Assembly (NCBI GenBank): GCA_020465985.1
Contig: JAANYP010002881.1
Location: 514,632-578,631 of the forward strand
Direction of reading: 5' to 3'
DNA length: 64,000 bases
Origin: Centrapalus pauciflorus
Lineage: Eukaryota; Streptophyta; Magnoliopsida; Asterales; Asteraceae
The notes beneath the pieces were generated by a model, which was given only the letters and a program-made list of their open reading frames with translations, made no database searches and had not been told where the DNA came from. The position numbers and the translations under genes are program-made. Below are positions 10,308 through 24,039 of the stretch, one piece after another (within the stretch, counting starts at the first letter, position 1; every line of letters starts with the position of its first letter).

Positions 10308-12538
10308 TGTAACATCCTCGGATTTAAATTATTGTATTTAAAGTTATTAAGTTTAAATTTGTAATTTAAGTTGAAATATGTATTTGAATTATGAAAGTTG
10401 GTACGATAATTGGACTGATTATAAAGTTGATTGCATATTATGGAAATTTAGAATTATTAAATTATTAAGGAAAATAAAATAAAGATAGAATTCTTTATTT
10501 TATAAAATCAGTATTTTAATGGAACCGGATAAGTTGAAGGGTTGAATGTGTCAAAAGTCGGAAATTTGGAATAAAAGGGGGGAAGATAGTTTATTTCAAC
10601 TCATTTGAAATTATTCTCACTCTCTCACTAAAACTCTCTCTCCCTCTCGGCTCTCTCTCTCTCTAAAATATTGAAGATTATCAAAAGTTGATATTTGAAG
10701 CTGAAAATCTGGATTTAGCTTGTATTCAAGGAACTAAAACATCTGCAATTGACGAATTGAGGTAAATATTTCTTGAACTCTTCGAATTTAAGAGTTTTTG
10801 GGTCGGTTTTTATAAGAACCGAAATTTAGATTTGGTGATGCAAATGTTAATGCATGTATGATCTGGTGGTGGATTAGTTGAAATCTATTGTATAAGATGC
10901 TATATATTAAATTTCAGCTTCTGATTCGACCTGGAAGTATGATTTCTGGAAATTAGTGTGTGTTTTAGTGTGTGTGGTCGAAAATGATGAAAAATGGTTA
11001 AAAAGGGGTGTAATTTGGTATAAAAACATGTTATTATTAGTGTTATAATGCTTGAAAATAGGTGTATTTTAGTGGGTATAAGTTATTGCATGTATGGGAT
11101 AAACACGGAAAATGACTTAGATTTAAATCTGGAAAAATGGTCGAATCAAGAACAGATTCGAATGATCTGAATTCGGATGTTCGAATCTGTTAGATTTCGA
11201 ATCTGTTAGGTCTTCGAATCTGGCACCATTCGAATCTGGGATAGATTCGAATCTAACATGTGATCCGAAAATGTATGCAATCAAAAATGGCAAAAATAAT
11301 CTAAGTGTTTGAATCTCGGATGGGGTCCGAATTCGGTTGGGGACCGAATTCGGATATGGTCCGAATCTAATATGGTCCGAATTTATTATATGGTTCGAAT
11401 CTAGTGTGCTTCGAATCTGTGTTAGTCCTAAATGGGTAAATGGTCCGAATTTACAAAGGATCCGAATTTGGACTTATATATATGTGTGGACCGAATTGAG
11501 AAGTAAATGGGATCCGAACTGGGATCCGAATTCGGGTGGGGTCCGAATTCGGACATAGATCCGAAATGGGGACCAAACTTTGCAATAAATATAAAATTAA
11601 GTTTTGTGAATTTAAACAGTTATTGACACGATATGTTGTACAACTGACTTACAGGTCCCTTGTGGTGTTGTTTAACCCACAGTGGGGTACTTTGTGGATC
11701 CGGTTGAAAGCCCGAAGAGAAATAAAATTGATTAAAGTTTATATACGCACCCACTGTGAGTACAGTAGATTTCGCATGTTTATATTTGTTTTATGTAAGC
11801 TTTGCCTGCTGAGACCTGTTGCTTCAATTATTTGTTTGGAATTCTACTAATTTGCGTAGATTTAGATGCACATTCTTACTTGTTGCATGTCCTTTCGGTT
11901 GTTGTGCATCTAGTGATGGACCGGTGGGTCGCATCGATTACTCTGATGTTACTGTGCTATATGACCTGGAGCTGATCCCTCCTAGGCCCGGTAGGCAGTA
12001 TGTCATCCCCGATCGTACGTTTGTCTCAGATGGTATGTTTAAATGCCGAGCTGTGAGCTCGAAGGGGCTGCGGCTCTGGTCCGTACTTTGTGTACGAAGA
12101 GGATATCCGATGTTGGTCATCTGTGTTATCCTTGGGCTTCATAAAAATTTATAAAATGCGCAATCTATGTATTCACTAAGCATTCGCTTACGTTTTAGTT
12201 GTTGTAATTTTTACAGGAAAAGGAAAATCAGCTGCGGGACCATCTAGCTAGGTTGTTGTTTGAAGTGAATTGAAGACTCAGTTGCTTATTTGGTAACTTA
12301 ATTGTTGAGATTATTGTTGTAATAAATTTGGGATAATGTAATGTAATGGAAGTTTTTAGATATAGACATGTAACCTTTGTAGCACTGTAGAGTGATTTGA
12401 AACTATTGTAATACTTTATTTTGGTACTTTAATTGCTTCCGCACTTTAATTAAGTAATCAGATCATTATGTAATTGATGTATTGGTGATTAATCACGGGT
12501 GTCTTGTTAATGGTGGTTGTTGTGGCAAGGGTGTCACA
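10308..12538 (+). repeat. 3' LTR of the gag-only gypsy element
   Basis: A complete 2231-bp LTR from TGTAACATCC to GTGTCACA. It is a direct repeat of 4407-6598. Relative to the 5' copy it has an extra unit of about 20 bp near 11195-11215 and two diverged patches near 10862-10910 and 11745-11905. Confidence 0.9.
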
Positions 12539-12565
12539 CCTTCTATAATTTTCTTTCTTTCTTTG

Positions 12566-13189
<624 letters not shown>

Positions 13190-14455
13190 TCTATACTATA
13201 TATAATAAGAAAACCACTTGGAGTTTCTGGACCATTGGATAGAAAGAAATCAATGGTCCAGATTAATGACAACTCATAATTATTTATGAAATGTCTCTTA
13301 TACCCTTAATTAAAATCAATAATTATACCTATGCCATTTTTTAATTCATTTCCAAATTTACTACCTTAACTTAATTACATTAAATTTTGATTTTAGTTTT
13401 TTCATTAATGAATTAATATTAAATTATTATTTACCTAAAATAAATATGTGTCATTATTATCCTTAATGATCATAATTAAATTCAAATGTAAAAATTTGGA
13501 TTTAAATGTAGAAGTGTAGTAAATAAAGTTAAAAACTTTTGTTAATTATTTTGCTAACAAGATTCAAAATTTAATAGATAAAACTTCAATTGTGAATATT
13601 ATAAATTTTGATTGTTGATTTTCAGATATTCCATTTTTATATTTTATCATTTTCAAATATATACACATTCACATAATTGAAGTTTTTTGTTTCTTACATT
13701 GATATTTCATATTTGAAGTTAATAAAAATTAAAAGAAATATTTTTTGCAAACATATATTATCTATTTTTAATAATACAATATAATAATAGTTTTTTAATT
13801 AATATCAAACAACTAAGTATTTTTTTTTATCTTTAATTTAACTAGCTTTCAACTTTTTTATTTTAATTATATATAAATTTTAATAATTTATTAAAATATA
13901 AAAAAATATGTATTTTCTAAATCAACCCATGTAATACATAGGTTGATTAACCTATATATTATAATAAAACAAAACAATTCATGTCATATGTCACTTCTAC
14001 ATTACAAGAATATTTACTTTTTCCACCTCTTTTTCCAAATTTAACACCTTAACTTAATGACATTAAATTTTGACTATATTTTTTTTCATTAATTAATTAG
14101 TAATAAATTAGATTTTTTAGCATTTAAAATTAATGTTTACCTAAAATAAATTCTATCATTATTATCCATAATAATCATAATCAAAATGTAAAAATTTGAA
14201 TTAGTTGTGGAAATTATTATTATTATGTATAATAAAGGAAAACATCAAATGTCACGTGCCAAAAAGATAATTAAAACTTATAAAAATTACAATTTAATAT
14301 TTTTAAAAAAGATAAATATACTCTATTTTTTAATCAGTAAATAATAAAAAATAAACATAATTATTATTTTTGTATATTTTTATTTTTACTCATATACATT
14401 TTATGTAAATAAATTTAATTAAAAATATTCACGTAATACGTGGGTTGTAAACTAG
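13190..14455 (+). mobile_element. Non-autonomous Helitrons, probably two end to end
   Basis: The block begins A/TCTATACTATAT and ends in a hairpin (CACGTAATACGTG) followed ten bases later by CTAG/T, which are the hallmarks of Helitron termini (A/TC ... hairpin ... CTRR/T insertion between A and T). A second hairpin-like end (CCATGTAATACATAGG then TTAACCTA) at about 13926-13953 is followed at once by a CTATATATTATAATAAAAC start. That suggests two elements abutting near 13952. No helicase or Rep coding is present. Confidence 0.6.
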
Positions 14456-15547
14456 TTTTAAGTTTATAAGAATGAAAGAATTCCAACATTTTACCTATCT
14501 GTCGTTTCTAATATCCAAAAATAAGATCCCGAAATTTTTGTTTTAATATTTTAGGATCAACCTTATCGTTTTAATTTTTTTAATATTTTGAAATTTAAAC
14601 CTATGTTTGTGTAAATAGATGCAAATAATGTATCTCGTTGTTTGATAGTTATTTACTGTTTAGGAAGATAAAATAATTTTAAAATTATAAAAAATTATAT
14701 ACTTAATAAATGAAAAGATGTATTATAATTTTACGTGTCAAATTACCAGAAAAAATAATTACAATTTATAAAACTAGAAAAATAATAAATATGTTAAATA
14801 TAAATATTGTTGTTAATTTTTTTTAAATTAAATTGATATTTCTATATTATTGAAATTTAAAAAAAAAATTTATATATTTAAATTTGGAGCTTATATAACA
14901 TATAAATAACTTTTATTAAAAATATCAACATATAACATACGTATGTTAATTATAATTATGACAAATAATAAAATTATTCTTGAACTTTTTATAATATATT
15001 TATATATTTTAATTTTAGGTATATACATGTTATAAATAAATTTTATTAGAGATATCCATATCATTGAGTTAATAGACTAGTAGTATAATAAATAAGCTTT
15101 ATTAGGGATATTCACATTATACTTATGTTAATACACTATTAGTATAATAATAGATGGCCGATTTTTGAAGAATTTTAAATAAATACTACTTTTAAATATT
15201 GAAATATTTTACACACTATGATCATTGTAGAAATCAATATTCTATCAAGTTCCAAGGATTCAATCTTATCCATTATATTAAAAACATTAGTGGTTAAAAA
15301 ATGGGTCGACAATTTTGTAACATGAGATAATTTTGTTGTTCAATATTCGAAAGATACAAAAAAATATGGGTAAAAGAGTAAAATTTTTTAATTTTTCTTC
15401 GCTTTTTCTTCTTCATAATTTCCAACACACTTATTCTCTATCTTTTTAATGACGTTGACTATTTGAACCACTCTATCTGCTATTTAAACTTCACCTTAAT
15501 ATATCTCACTCACATGACTTTGTTTTTTTTTTTTAAGTATTAAATAA

Positions 15548-15583
<36 letters not shown>

Positions 15584-16640
15584 CAACTTGACAAATGTCA
15601 AATCTACTACATAGAATGGGGTACAAATAACATAAACCCTTTTTAATTTATCCATGCAATTTCTCGTTCTCTATCCATTTCTCTTTTTGTTCATCGTATT
15701 CATCCTCATCTTGGTATGATTTTTATAGATTTTCATCCACGATTTTCATCTACATGTTTTTATATTCATCTTTATTTTCTAATCTTTATCTTTTTCATCT
15801 TCTTACGTATCGTGAAACTTTTAAAATCAGCATCCATTTTCAAGATGACGGTTTATTCATATTCTTCTTCCAAAAACCAAGCCCAGGTCCATGCATGTTC
15901 ATTTTTCGAATGTATGAAATTGAAAATGTGAAGGTTCATCATGAAGCATGTTCATCTTCTTGGTCTTGTTTAAAGTTTAACAAACAGTCAAACATATAAA
16001 TAATTAGAACATAAAAATGGTAAAAATAGAAAAAATAGAAGAATAGTAAGAAAAAGAATTCAAGAGTCAAACATGAAATAAACCCTCTGCAAGATCAAAA
16101 ATAGTATTAAAAATAACAATGTCTTATAATTTAATCAAAATTTTAATAATATCAAATTGATAAATTAAGTAAAATTCATAATAATTATATTGTAATACAA
16201 CTTATAAAGAATTTAAGTACATTATTAAAAAGTCATCGCATGCTCTGCTGAATTGTGGTGTTTTGGCAAAATATAGAGCATGCAATGCTTAAATTTTGCT
16301 GGCAGCTATTTTTATGGGAAACTATATGTTAACTAGTTTTTTGGAATCAATTTATATATAGAATTGAAGATCCTAAAGATAGTTTTAAAGATTGGTTCTA
16401 TTATTCTATGAATGTACGTGGTGTCTATACATATACACAAAACATTTCAAACCATTTTCTTGAATATTATCCGTTAAAAAGATTTGTGAACTCCAACTCC
16501 AACTTGTTAAGTGATAGTGATTTTACACTATAACAACACAAGTGTTAGTTAGTAAACAGTAGTAAGCATCAAATTGAATATTAAATAAATAAATGTTATT
16601 GTTTGTGTTATTTAATTTGGTTTGTAAAAAGGGTTTAATA
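14456..16640. other. AT-rich spacer with decayed repeats
   Basis: Mostly AT-rich sequence with a TA array at about 15550-15580 and Helitron-end-like remnants near 15050-15150 (GACTAGTAG after an imperfect stem). The short frames at about 15716-16000 have no recognisable motif, signal or splice context, so I do not call a gene. Confidence 0.5.
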
Positions 16641-16830
16641 TGAAAAAAAAAAAACCAACATATTTTTATGTTTTTTTGCGATTTAGTCTCTCCGTATTAT
16701 TTTTTCCTAAGAAAGTCCTTGAGTTATTGTTTTCAATCCGGTTTTCGCAAAAGTTTTGTTTTTTTTCATAATCAACCCTGACTTTTTTCACAAAAAACCA
16801 ACATGTTTTCACTATTTTTCTTCGAAAAAT
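16641..16830. repeat. Fragment of the same repeat family as 23577-23880
   Basis: It carries the phrases ACCAACATATTTTTATG, TTGCGATTTAGTCTCTCCG and ACCAACATGTTTTCA, which match arms of the palindromic element at 23577-23880. A third fragment is in the RGF intron at about 35217-35372. Confidence 0.45.
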
Positions 16831-18540
16831 CCACAAACTTGAAAACTTTTTTAGAAAAATAAAGAAAAATTCTAAAAATCACAAACAAATGTATTACTTA
16901 AGGATTTTATTGATAAAAAATAACACGAATGTATTATAACGTAAAAACTTTTAGAAATAGAATTGGGCGGGTTGATTAAAATGCAATGCACCGGAAGAGA
17001 AGAAGAATAAGAGATCGTATGATGGATGGATGGATCGGGTACACGAAAACAGGAAGCCGGCTGGTGGCCCATGGTATTATGGTTGGTGGTACACTGCACC
17101 TTATTATTTATTCCATCTTATCCATTTCCATTACGTGTCAAGATCCCAGTTGACCATCTTTTGTCTTATTCATTTTGTGAACAAATTACATATCCCCATT
17201 CCCATACCACCACCATTATCATTATTATTAATATTAACAAAAACAGGTCATTTCTATGTAACATATTTTTTTCCTACGCAATAAATTTATTTATCTAAAA
17301 TGACATTTATTTTTACTTATAAAAGTACAAGACGAATATTATAAAAATATGATTATAGATAAAATAGTCATTTTCAAAAACAGCAAAATATGTTATGTAC
17401 AAATCACTTCCTATTAAAAAAATGGTTGTGTTTGAAAAACAACGTGCCTTCAAAGATGGTCCGAAAATTGGATTATTATAAACCATTTTTTTTATCGTGT
17501 CAAGATATAAGATTTTATATGACTCGATGTTATCTTAGCAATACACATACAAATCAATATTTTACAACGATAAACCATTTTAAATAGTCCTTTCATATTT
17601 ATTACATGAAAATGATAATAATAATAATAAAATAATCGAGAAAATAATATATTTACTATATATGGATTGTTTATGGACTGGTGCCCATTTCTGACATTTA
17701 TTTGTTAACTCAACCCTTCACTTTTATACTTGAACAAATCTGCTTCCATAGTAGTAGTTCATTTCTAGATTTCCACTTTCACAAACTTCAATTACAGATT
17801 GTCCTAATTTTTTTTAAAACAAATTATCTGAATTTAAAACTTTCTTAAAATAAATTATCATATGTACTTAAAATGTCTATTAATAATAGCAAAATAGTTT
17901 AACCTTATAAAACTAAATAACTACACATAATATGTATGTATGGTATAAATTAATTTTGATTTTTGTAATGTAATGTCTCCAATTTTTTAATACTCTAAAA
18001 AATAAAAGGATTTTTCAAAGATTATATTATGATGGATCGAATGGTTGGTTGGTTTATAAACTATAGTTATTGCTGAAATGAAAGAAAGTGCATCGTACGT
18101 AGACTACGCTATTTAGTTGTTACATAATAAATGAGCAGTTAATGAAAATTAAATGGAACATTAAGTATATATTAAATAAAAGACTGAATTGCAGCAATTA
18201 AGTTGTGTTTATTACCAAACAAATCTTACATGTTAAGGATAATGTTGTATATATTTTTATTTGGGAAAGCAAAATTTTATCAGAAATAGAATAATATATA
18301 TTCTAGCCTTCGAATTGAAGAAAAACAATAACACCCACAGATGAGAACAAACTTGTAAAAATCCATTCTTTATCGTATTAGACTGGGGAACCGAAGTCCA
18401 CCAATGTTTGTTTATAAGTAAAAGAGAGTATTATATTAATTAGATTTATTTTAATTAATAGATGACAACTAATGAATTAATAGATCCCTTAATTATAGGG
18501 ATTTATTTCCATAACAATCTATTTAATAAATTTCAATATG
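16831..18540. other. Intergenic, no gene seen
   Basis: AT-rich. A less AT-rich patch at about 17010-17180 gives short overlapping frames, but no domain, conserved motif or splice structure was found. Confidence 0.5.
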
Positions 18541-18640
18541 GATTTTAGTGAACATGTTCAATAAGATTCGAAAATGATTTTAGTGGACATGTTCAATCAT
18601 ATTCGACAATGGATTTTAGTTAACATGTTCAACCGGATGT
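18541..18640. repeat. Imperfect tandem repeat, about 36-bp unit, three copies
   Basis: Each unit starts GATTTTAGT and carries an ACATGTTCAA core, followed in the first two copies by ATTCGA. In the first unit the core is the palindrome GAACATGTTC. A further single GAACATGTTCAAT occurs at about 18785. Confidence 0.75.
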
Positions 18641-18799
18641 GTTATATAAAATTTTTTATTATTTTCATCAAACCGTTCATGAATGTTCAATTTCATATAC
18701 AACGTTATTTAACATGTGTAATCGCGCTTTATTGTTTTTTAGTCGCTATTAACTCTTTTGGTGATAAACCAATATTGAGGTATTGAACATGTTCAATCG

Positions 18800-19967
18800 T
18801 GGTTTATGGTGTGTGTAGTTGATGGGTTCCATTTTGATGATGAACCAAAATTTATGGTGTGTCACCATTGCATATGTTCAGTATAGATGTAAGGAACGAA
18901 TGATACTTACTGAAATGGAGATGTTCATTAGATACACAGAATCTTCGATTCTAATTTAAAAATTCCAATACCAATTTTACCTCCAACACTAATTAATGTG
19001 CGAAAATTTTTTAACTAAATCTATATTATATTTAATGATTTTAAAGATAAATGATTGGCTACAAACGGTTTCCCGGTACCTTAGTCTAACATGGTACCAC
19101 ATTGATATTGAATGTATGTATGTGTGTGTTGTATATAAATAAATTAATATTTAGAAAATAAAACATCTGCGTCTTAATATAAGGTTTAATACCAATTTGT
19201 ATGTGTGTGTTGGAAGAGAGTTGGGGGAATATCGACTTTAATACCAATTATAAAGTTATTTGAGTTACAATACGAAAATGAGATACATAAATTTAAATTA
19301 CAATAGAGTTAAAATAATAATTTGAATTTAAATTAATAATACCAAAAAAAAATGAGATCTATAAAGTCATGTTTAATACAATTCTTTAAAACAAAATTTA
19401 GTAGGTTTCCAATGTTACAACTACCAATAAAAAATCTTACGTTCAAGTTTAACCAAATTGTCAAACTAATTGCATGTGGGTAGGCTTTGGACTAACGGAT
19501 GTAAATATTCAAATAGAAAAAATATTGAAATTTTAGATAGTTAAAAGAAAGTAAATAATGTATATAAAATGGTATGTGATAAAATGTGTTAGATATCTAT
19601 GTATATACCGAAGGAAATATATATTAAAAAGTATAAAAACTGAAAAAAAAAAAAAAAACGAGAAAAAAAAAAAGGAAACTAGTCATTGGCGGGGAAATCC
19701 CACTGAGTCAAGGTGAGTTAGCAGGGTCGTTCCCGCCGGCGTTTGCCTAGGTGGCAAAGCGGATTACACAACAAGGTATACATATTTGGCTATTTGCCTC
19801 GTAAAACTGTGGTTTAATGCATGTCAGCATGTGCACTCAATTCGTATATAAATTCCTAGCAATTAAAAAGGTAGGTGTGTGCCCCATAAGATTTCATTAC
19901 TCCCCACCATCACCCAATGTATATTATAATTTTTTAGCATTAATTTCTCATACTTTTTCAAATTTTA
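18800..19967. other. Intergenic, no gene seen
   Basis: AT-rich. A short GC-richer patch at about 19685-19760 has no frame or element signature that I recognise. Confidence 0.5.
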
Positions 19968-20790
19968 TACAGGAGAAATGTAACTAAATAGTTATATACT
20001 TTTGAATTTATACACATTTATGTAATGTATTTTTTTGTGCACATTTGGTAGTCAGACTTTTAAAAATGTTTCAATTAGATAGTTGAGTGATCCGTAAACC
20101 GGCACCAACCGGTCACCATGCTTACGTGGACGGTTTTTTTTTAAGAAAAATTATATCAAATAGCTATGTACTTATAAATCTGTTTTCTTTTATGTCGTGT
20201 ACTTTTCTTTTGTGCACATTTAATAATCAAACTTTTAAAACTGTTTGAATTAGATAGTTGTGTTACTTGAAAATCGGTAGCAACCGGTTACCACACGTAT
20301 GTGGACATGTTATAGGACATAAAATTAAAATATACTGATGTTACTTTTTATAGGTATCAAATTCAAAACATATTATTTCCACTTCATACATATCACGTTT
20401 AAGAGATGGAAATTAATACTTTAATAATATTGTTATAAAATGAAATCATACTTATTAATTTGATATATATCTAGTTCATGGATCCTTTATAGTTTTATAG
20501 AAAAAAAATAGGTCATCGTAGGTTTTTTAATTCCAAATCATAAAAATACGTCCACGTAAGCATTATAAACCAGTTGGTATCTGTTTTCAAATAACCCAAC
20601 TACTTAAGTGAGACTCTTTTAAAAGTTTGACAACTAAATGTGTACAAAAAAATACACAACATAAATGTAGTCAAATTTAAAAATACTTAGCTATTTGATT
20701 ACATCTTTCTTGAAAAAATCGTTCACGTAAGCATGGTGATCGGTTGGTGTCCGTTTTTTAGGTTATCTAACTACCAAATTAGAAAAATGT
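19968..20790. mobile_element. Fold-back element with long inverted arms and internal direct repeats
   Basis: The left arm (about 20050-20310) and the right arm (about 20530-20790) are inverted copies. CACCAACCGGTCACCATGC with CTTACGTGGACG on the left is answered by the reverse complement around 20715-20755. The left arm itself holds two direct copies of a module that includes ATAGTTATATACTT and GTGCACATTT. There is no coding region. The exact ends and any target duplication could not be fixed by eye. Confidence 0.6.
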
Positions 20791-22211
20791 ACGAGGTGCA
20801 TTAATTAGTAATGGGGGCACAATGGGTGCAATTGGAGAGAGGCTATCTTCACTCCTATTCAGTTCTTTCATCTTTTAAGAATATTTTTTTAACTTGTGTC
20901 TCCAACAATCTATTTTTTTAAGAATTAATAATGTTTCTTCATATATGAAGAAAACTTTTCATTTGTTTAATATCCTTATATTATGGACCGAAAATAGGAT
21001 CCATAAAAAGATTGGAATTGAAAGGAATGTCATTAATTCATGAAAATTTTGTGACATTTAACTTTGTTATTGAGAGGTCTTTCTTTCAGACAGCGTTAGA
21101 CAGTTCCTAGGCAATTTTTTTTTTTCATTTTTTTTGAGATTTCATGTAAGATGAATAATAAACTAAAGTAATCTAATGAAATAATATTAAAGTAATTATA
21201 ATAAACTAAAATATTAATAATATATTTTGATAATACTACATTATTTAAAAGAATCTCTAATAGAATAAGTAGTAGTTAACACTAATTAAATTGAAATAAA
21301 CCAATATGAATAAAATTTTAAAAGCAGTAATAAAATATCACATTAAGATAAAACATAGAATATTTAATAATTTAAGCAATTTTTGTTGCCGATAAACGGA
21401 TGTGTCTAAGGTCATATCTATTTTATAAAAGAACTAATAATAAAATTTTAAAACATAAAAAAAAAATCCAATCTAACTAAAAAGTAAAATAAATTAAAGA
21501 AAATGAATTTTAATTTGAAAAGGATGTGAAAAGAACAACCAATTGCCAACCATATATTATGACCACATGACATAAACTACAAAAAATACACCTACACATT
21601 TATCATATATCGTACTTGTTTCAATGAAAAAAAATACTAAAGTAACAATAAATATTATTATGACAAAGCCAAATAGCCAATAATTTTTTTAAAATTTATT
21701 TATGTTGTTGTTAGTATTTAAAATAATAAAAAACAACTCAACTTTCGAACATTATATTAAATCGAATAAAAAAGTCTACTTTTGACAATCACGAAAAACA
21801 CCATCTAGTCAATCCATTAGATGTTCGTACATGAAGATGATGCTAAACATGAACACACGATGCATAATTCTAGTCAATCCATTAGATGCTCGTACATGAA
21901 GATGATGCAATTTGATTTTTGTTAAACACAAAGAATAATGTAGTTTTTCGAAAGATATAAGGGTTTTTGCTTTAAAATTGCTAAGTGGACGTCATAATTA
22001 TGTGTACAAAATTTATAAAACATGGATTCTTAGTTCGACCAATAGACGTTCCATTGTTTTAGAGAGGTTATTGTTGATTATTCAAGATTTTTCGATGCAT
22101 AATGATTTTTCATTGAAGTCGCCTATTATTCTCTCTCTCTCTCTCTCTCTTTCTGTCTGTGTGTGTATATTACACACACACACACACATATATACATACA
22201 CACATGTGTGC
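20791..22211. other. AT-rich spacer, no gene seen
   Basis: Contains a short direct repeat (TCTAGTCAATCCATTAGATG at about 21804 and 21870) and, at its right end, (TC)n at 22132-22150 and (GT)/(AC)n at 22158-22188. Frames across the simple repeats are artefacts. Confidence 0.55.
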
Positions 22212-23086
22212 GTGAGAAATTTGCGCAAAAGATCCTTAAGTTGGATCATTTTTGCGATTAAAACCCTAAACCATTTTTCATTGCACAAAAAATCTCCAAC
22301 CGACTAAGACACTTTAAATTTTGGTTTTTTTCTAAAAAAAATATGACTTGCAACTGGTTTAGCCGGTTGCAAATTGATGACATGTAATTTTTTTTAAAGA
22401 GATTTTTGCGTAAATATTTAGTTTTTTCAATTAAAACCCCGAACCAGTTTTCATCGTACGGAGATCTCCAACCAACAAAAATCATTAAAATTGAGTTTAC
22501 TTCACCGATTGTATTTTGATAACATGGAAATTTTTTTTAATCAAACAAAGAACCCGTTCTCCGATGAAACCCTCACCTTCTAGCGAACCTCACTGCTCGA
22601 CAGATCATATTCAGAAGCTAAAATGGAATTTAAATAAACGAAATCGAACATAAAATTGAATCTAAAATTGTAACTCGTGAACACAAAACGAAATTGATTC
22701 CATCAACGTAAATGAAGTTGAATTTCAAAATTAAGGAGCAAAAGTCAATCGAAAATACATACATAAAATAAACAACCTTGAACACAAAAAAGATGATCGA
22801 GTAATCGGAGTTGCCGAAGGTAGAGTAGAAAAGTGGAAGTGTTGGTTAGAATTTAGAAGTGACAGGAAAAATAATTAAGAATACACATGTAATGTCACGT
22901 AACCGCCACGTAAGTCGAGTTTGCCATGTGGACGCCACGTGTGTGTCACGTAAGCATAACAACCTATTATATCCGGTAACACCCTAATTTCATAAGATTT
23001 ACCGATTGGAGGTATTTTGTGCAATAAAAAATGATTAGAGTTTAATCACAAAAATGGTCAAAGTTTAAGATTTTTTGTGTAAATTT

Positions 23087-23087
<1 letters not shown>
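22212..23087. mobile_element. TIR element of about 876 bp, non-autonomous, MULE-like
   Basis: The left end (GAAATTTGCGCAAAAGATCC, then TTTTTGCGATTAAAACCCTAA) is matched in inverse orientation by the right end (about 23000-23087). The TIRs are near 100 bp and imperfect. No transposase is present and a clean target duplication was not found. A smaller relative lies at about 24040-24360. Confidence 0.5.
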
Positions 23088-23130
<43 letters not shown>

Positions 23131-23576
23131 GTGTGTGTGTGTGTGTGTGTGAATGAAAATTAATAATAGGATACGTAGATAGAAAAATAAAAAATATATG
23201 AAAACGTGAATTTGAGATATTATATTAGGATGCATTTATTTATTAAGTAAGTATATAAATGGATAGATAAAGTTGTATTATTCATTTCATAAGTCATAAC
23301 ATATGAAATTTGAAGAATCTGTTATGTTAACTTGTGATAATTAGTCCATTATTTTTGCGAGTTAAAATTATATTGTCGCCAACGAAATGGAAGAAAAACT
23401 GCAACTAATTTCAGAAGAGAAAGAGGGGAGAGGTGGGGGGCACACTGCCACAGCACATCGATTTGTTAAGTAGCCGCCAAGTGCCAACCTGTTTTGACGC
23501 CCATTCTTGCCACATCATCATCCAATCCTCTATCGCCACCTCACCATCCGTATCCCCCGTCAAATTTCACTTCAAA
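23088..23576. other. Simple repeats and spacer
   Basis: A TA array (about 23089-23118) runs into TATG and then (TG)n (to about 23150). A short GC-richer stretch at 23420-23570 has no supported gene. Confidence 0.55.
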
Positions 23577-23880
23577 CTAATTAAAGGTTTATTTAGAAAA
23601 AAAACTAATATGTTTTTATATTTTCATTCATTCATGTTACTTTTTTCCTATAAAAGTTTTCAAGTTAAATTTTTCCTTTCTGGTTTAGTGAAATTTGGAC
23701 ACTAGAACCCGGTTTTTCAGTTTTCAAAAATCCGGTTCACAAAGTATAACCGGGGTCTAACGTCCAAATTTCACTAAACCAAAAAGAAAAAAATAACTTG
23801 AGGTTATTTATGGAAAAAAATAACATGGAGGGACGAAAACGCAAAAAACATGAAAACATGTTGGTTTTTTTTATACCCAT
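23577..23880. mobile_element. Palindromic MITE or fold-back element
   Basis: The two halves are inverted copies: GGTTTAGTGAAATTTGGAC in the left half is answered by its reverse complement in the right half, and the ends read AGGTTTATTT and, inverted, GGGTATAAAA. ATTAA flanks both sides and may be the target duplication. Fragments of the same family occur at 16641-16830 and 35217-35372. Confidence 0.6.
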
Positions 23881-24039
23881 TAATTAATTACTCACACATA
23901 ATAATTTAACAGACCAATCAACGTATTCAAAATATATAAATACCAATTTATGAACCATGTGTTACGTGGATTATTTTTAAAAAATAATTTTTTAATAAAA
24001 TACATATAAATTTAAAGTTATAACATAAAAATATTAATT

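Larger units (their letters stand above)
4407..12538 (+). mobile_element. Ty3/gypsy chromovirus-like LTR retrotransposon with intact gag and degenerate pol (non-autonomous, TR-GAG-like)
   Basis: The element has a 5' LTR (4407-6598), an initiator tRNA-Met primer site (6604-6615), an intact gag frame (6816-8000), a shrunken pol region full of stops and frameshifts (8001-10271) and a 3' LTR (10308-12538). Just before the 3' LTR is TTCGAGGACGAA, a motif common near the pol end of plant gypsy elements. Remnants of a chromodomain (WETKAEILKKYPKLF) precede it, so the ancestor was a chromovirus. The internal region is about 3.7 kb, shorter than a full gypsy interior. The 5' LTR lacks its first 22 bp, so no target duplication can be tested; the bases after the 3' LTR are CCTTC. 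Confidence 0.85.

Noticed and set aside
15716..17298. Several 60-90-codon plus-strand frames
   Set aside because: Low-complexity, AT-driven, no conserved motif, no splice or promoter context.
18541..18640. CRISPR-like spaced repeat
   Set aside because: Plant DNA with only three imperfect adjacent units and no spacers.
22082..22307. Overlapping frames on both strands with ERERER or HTHTH runs
   Set aside because: Made by TC and AC simple repeats.
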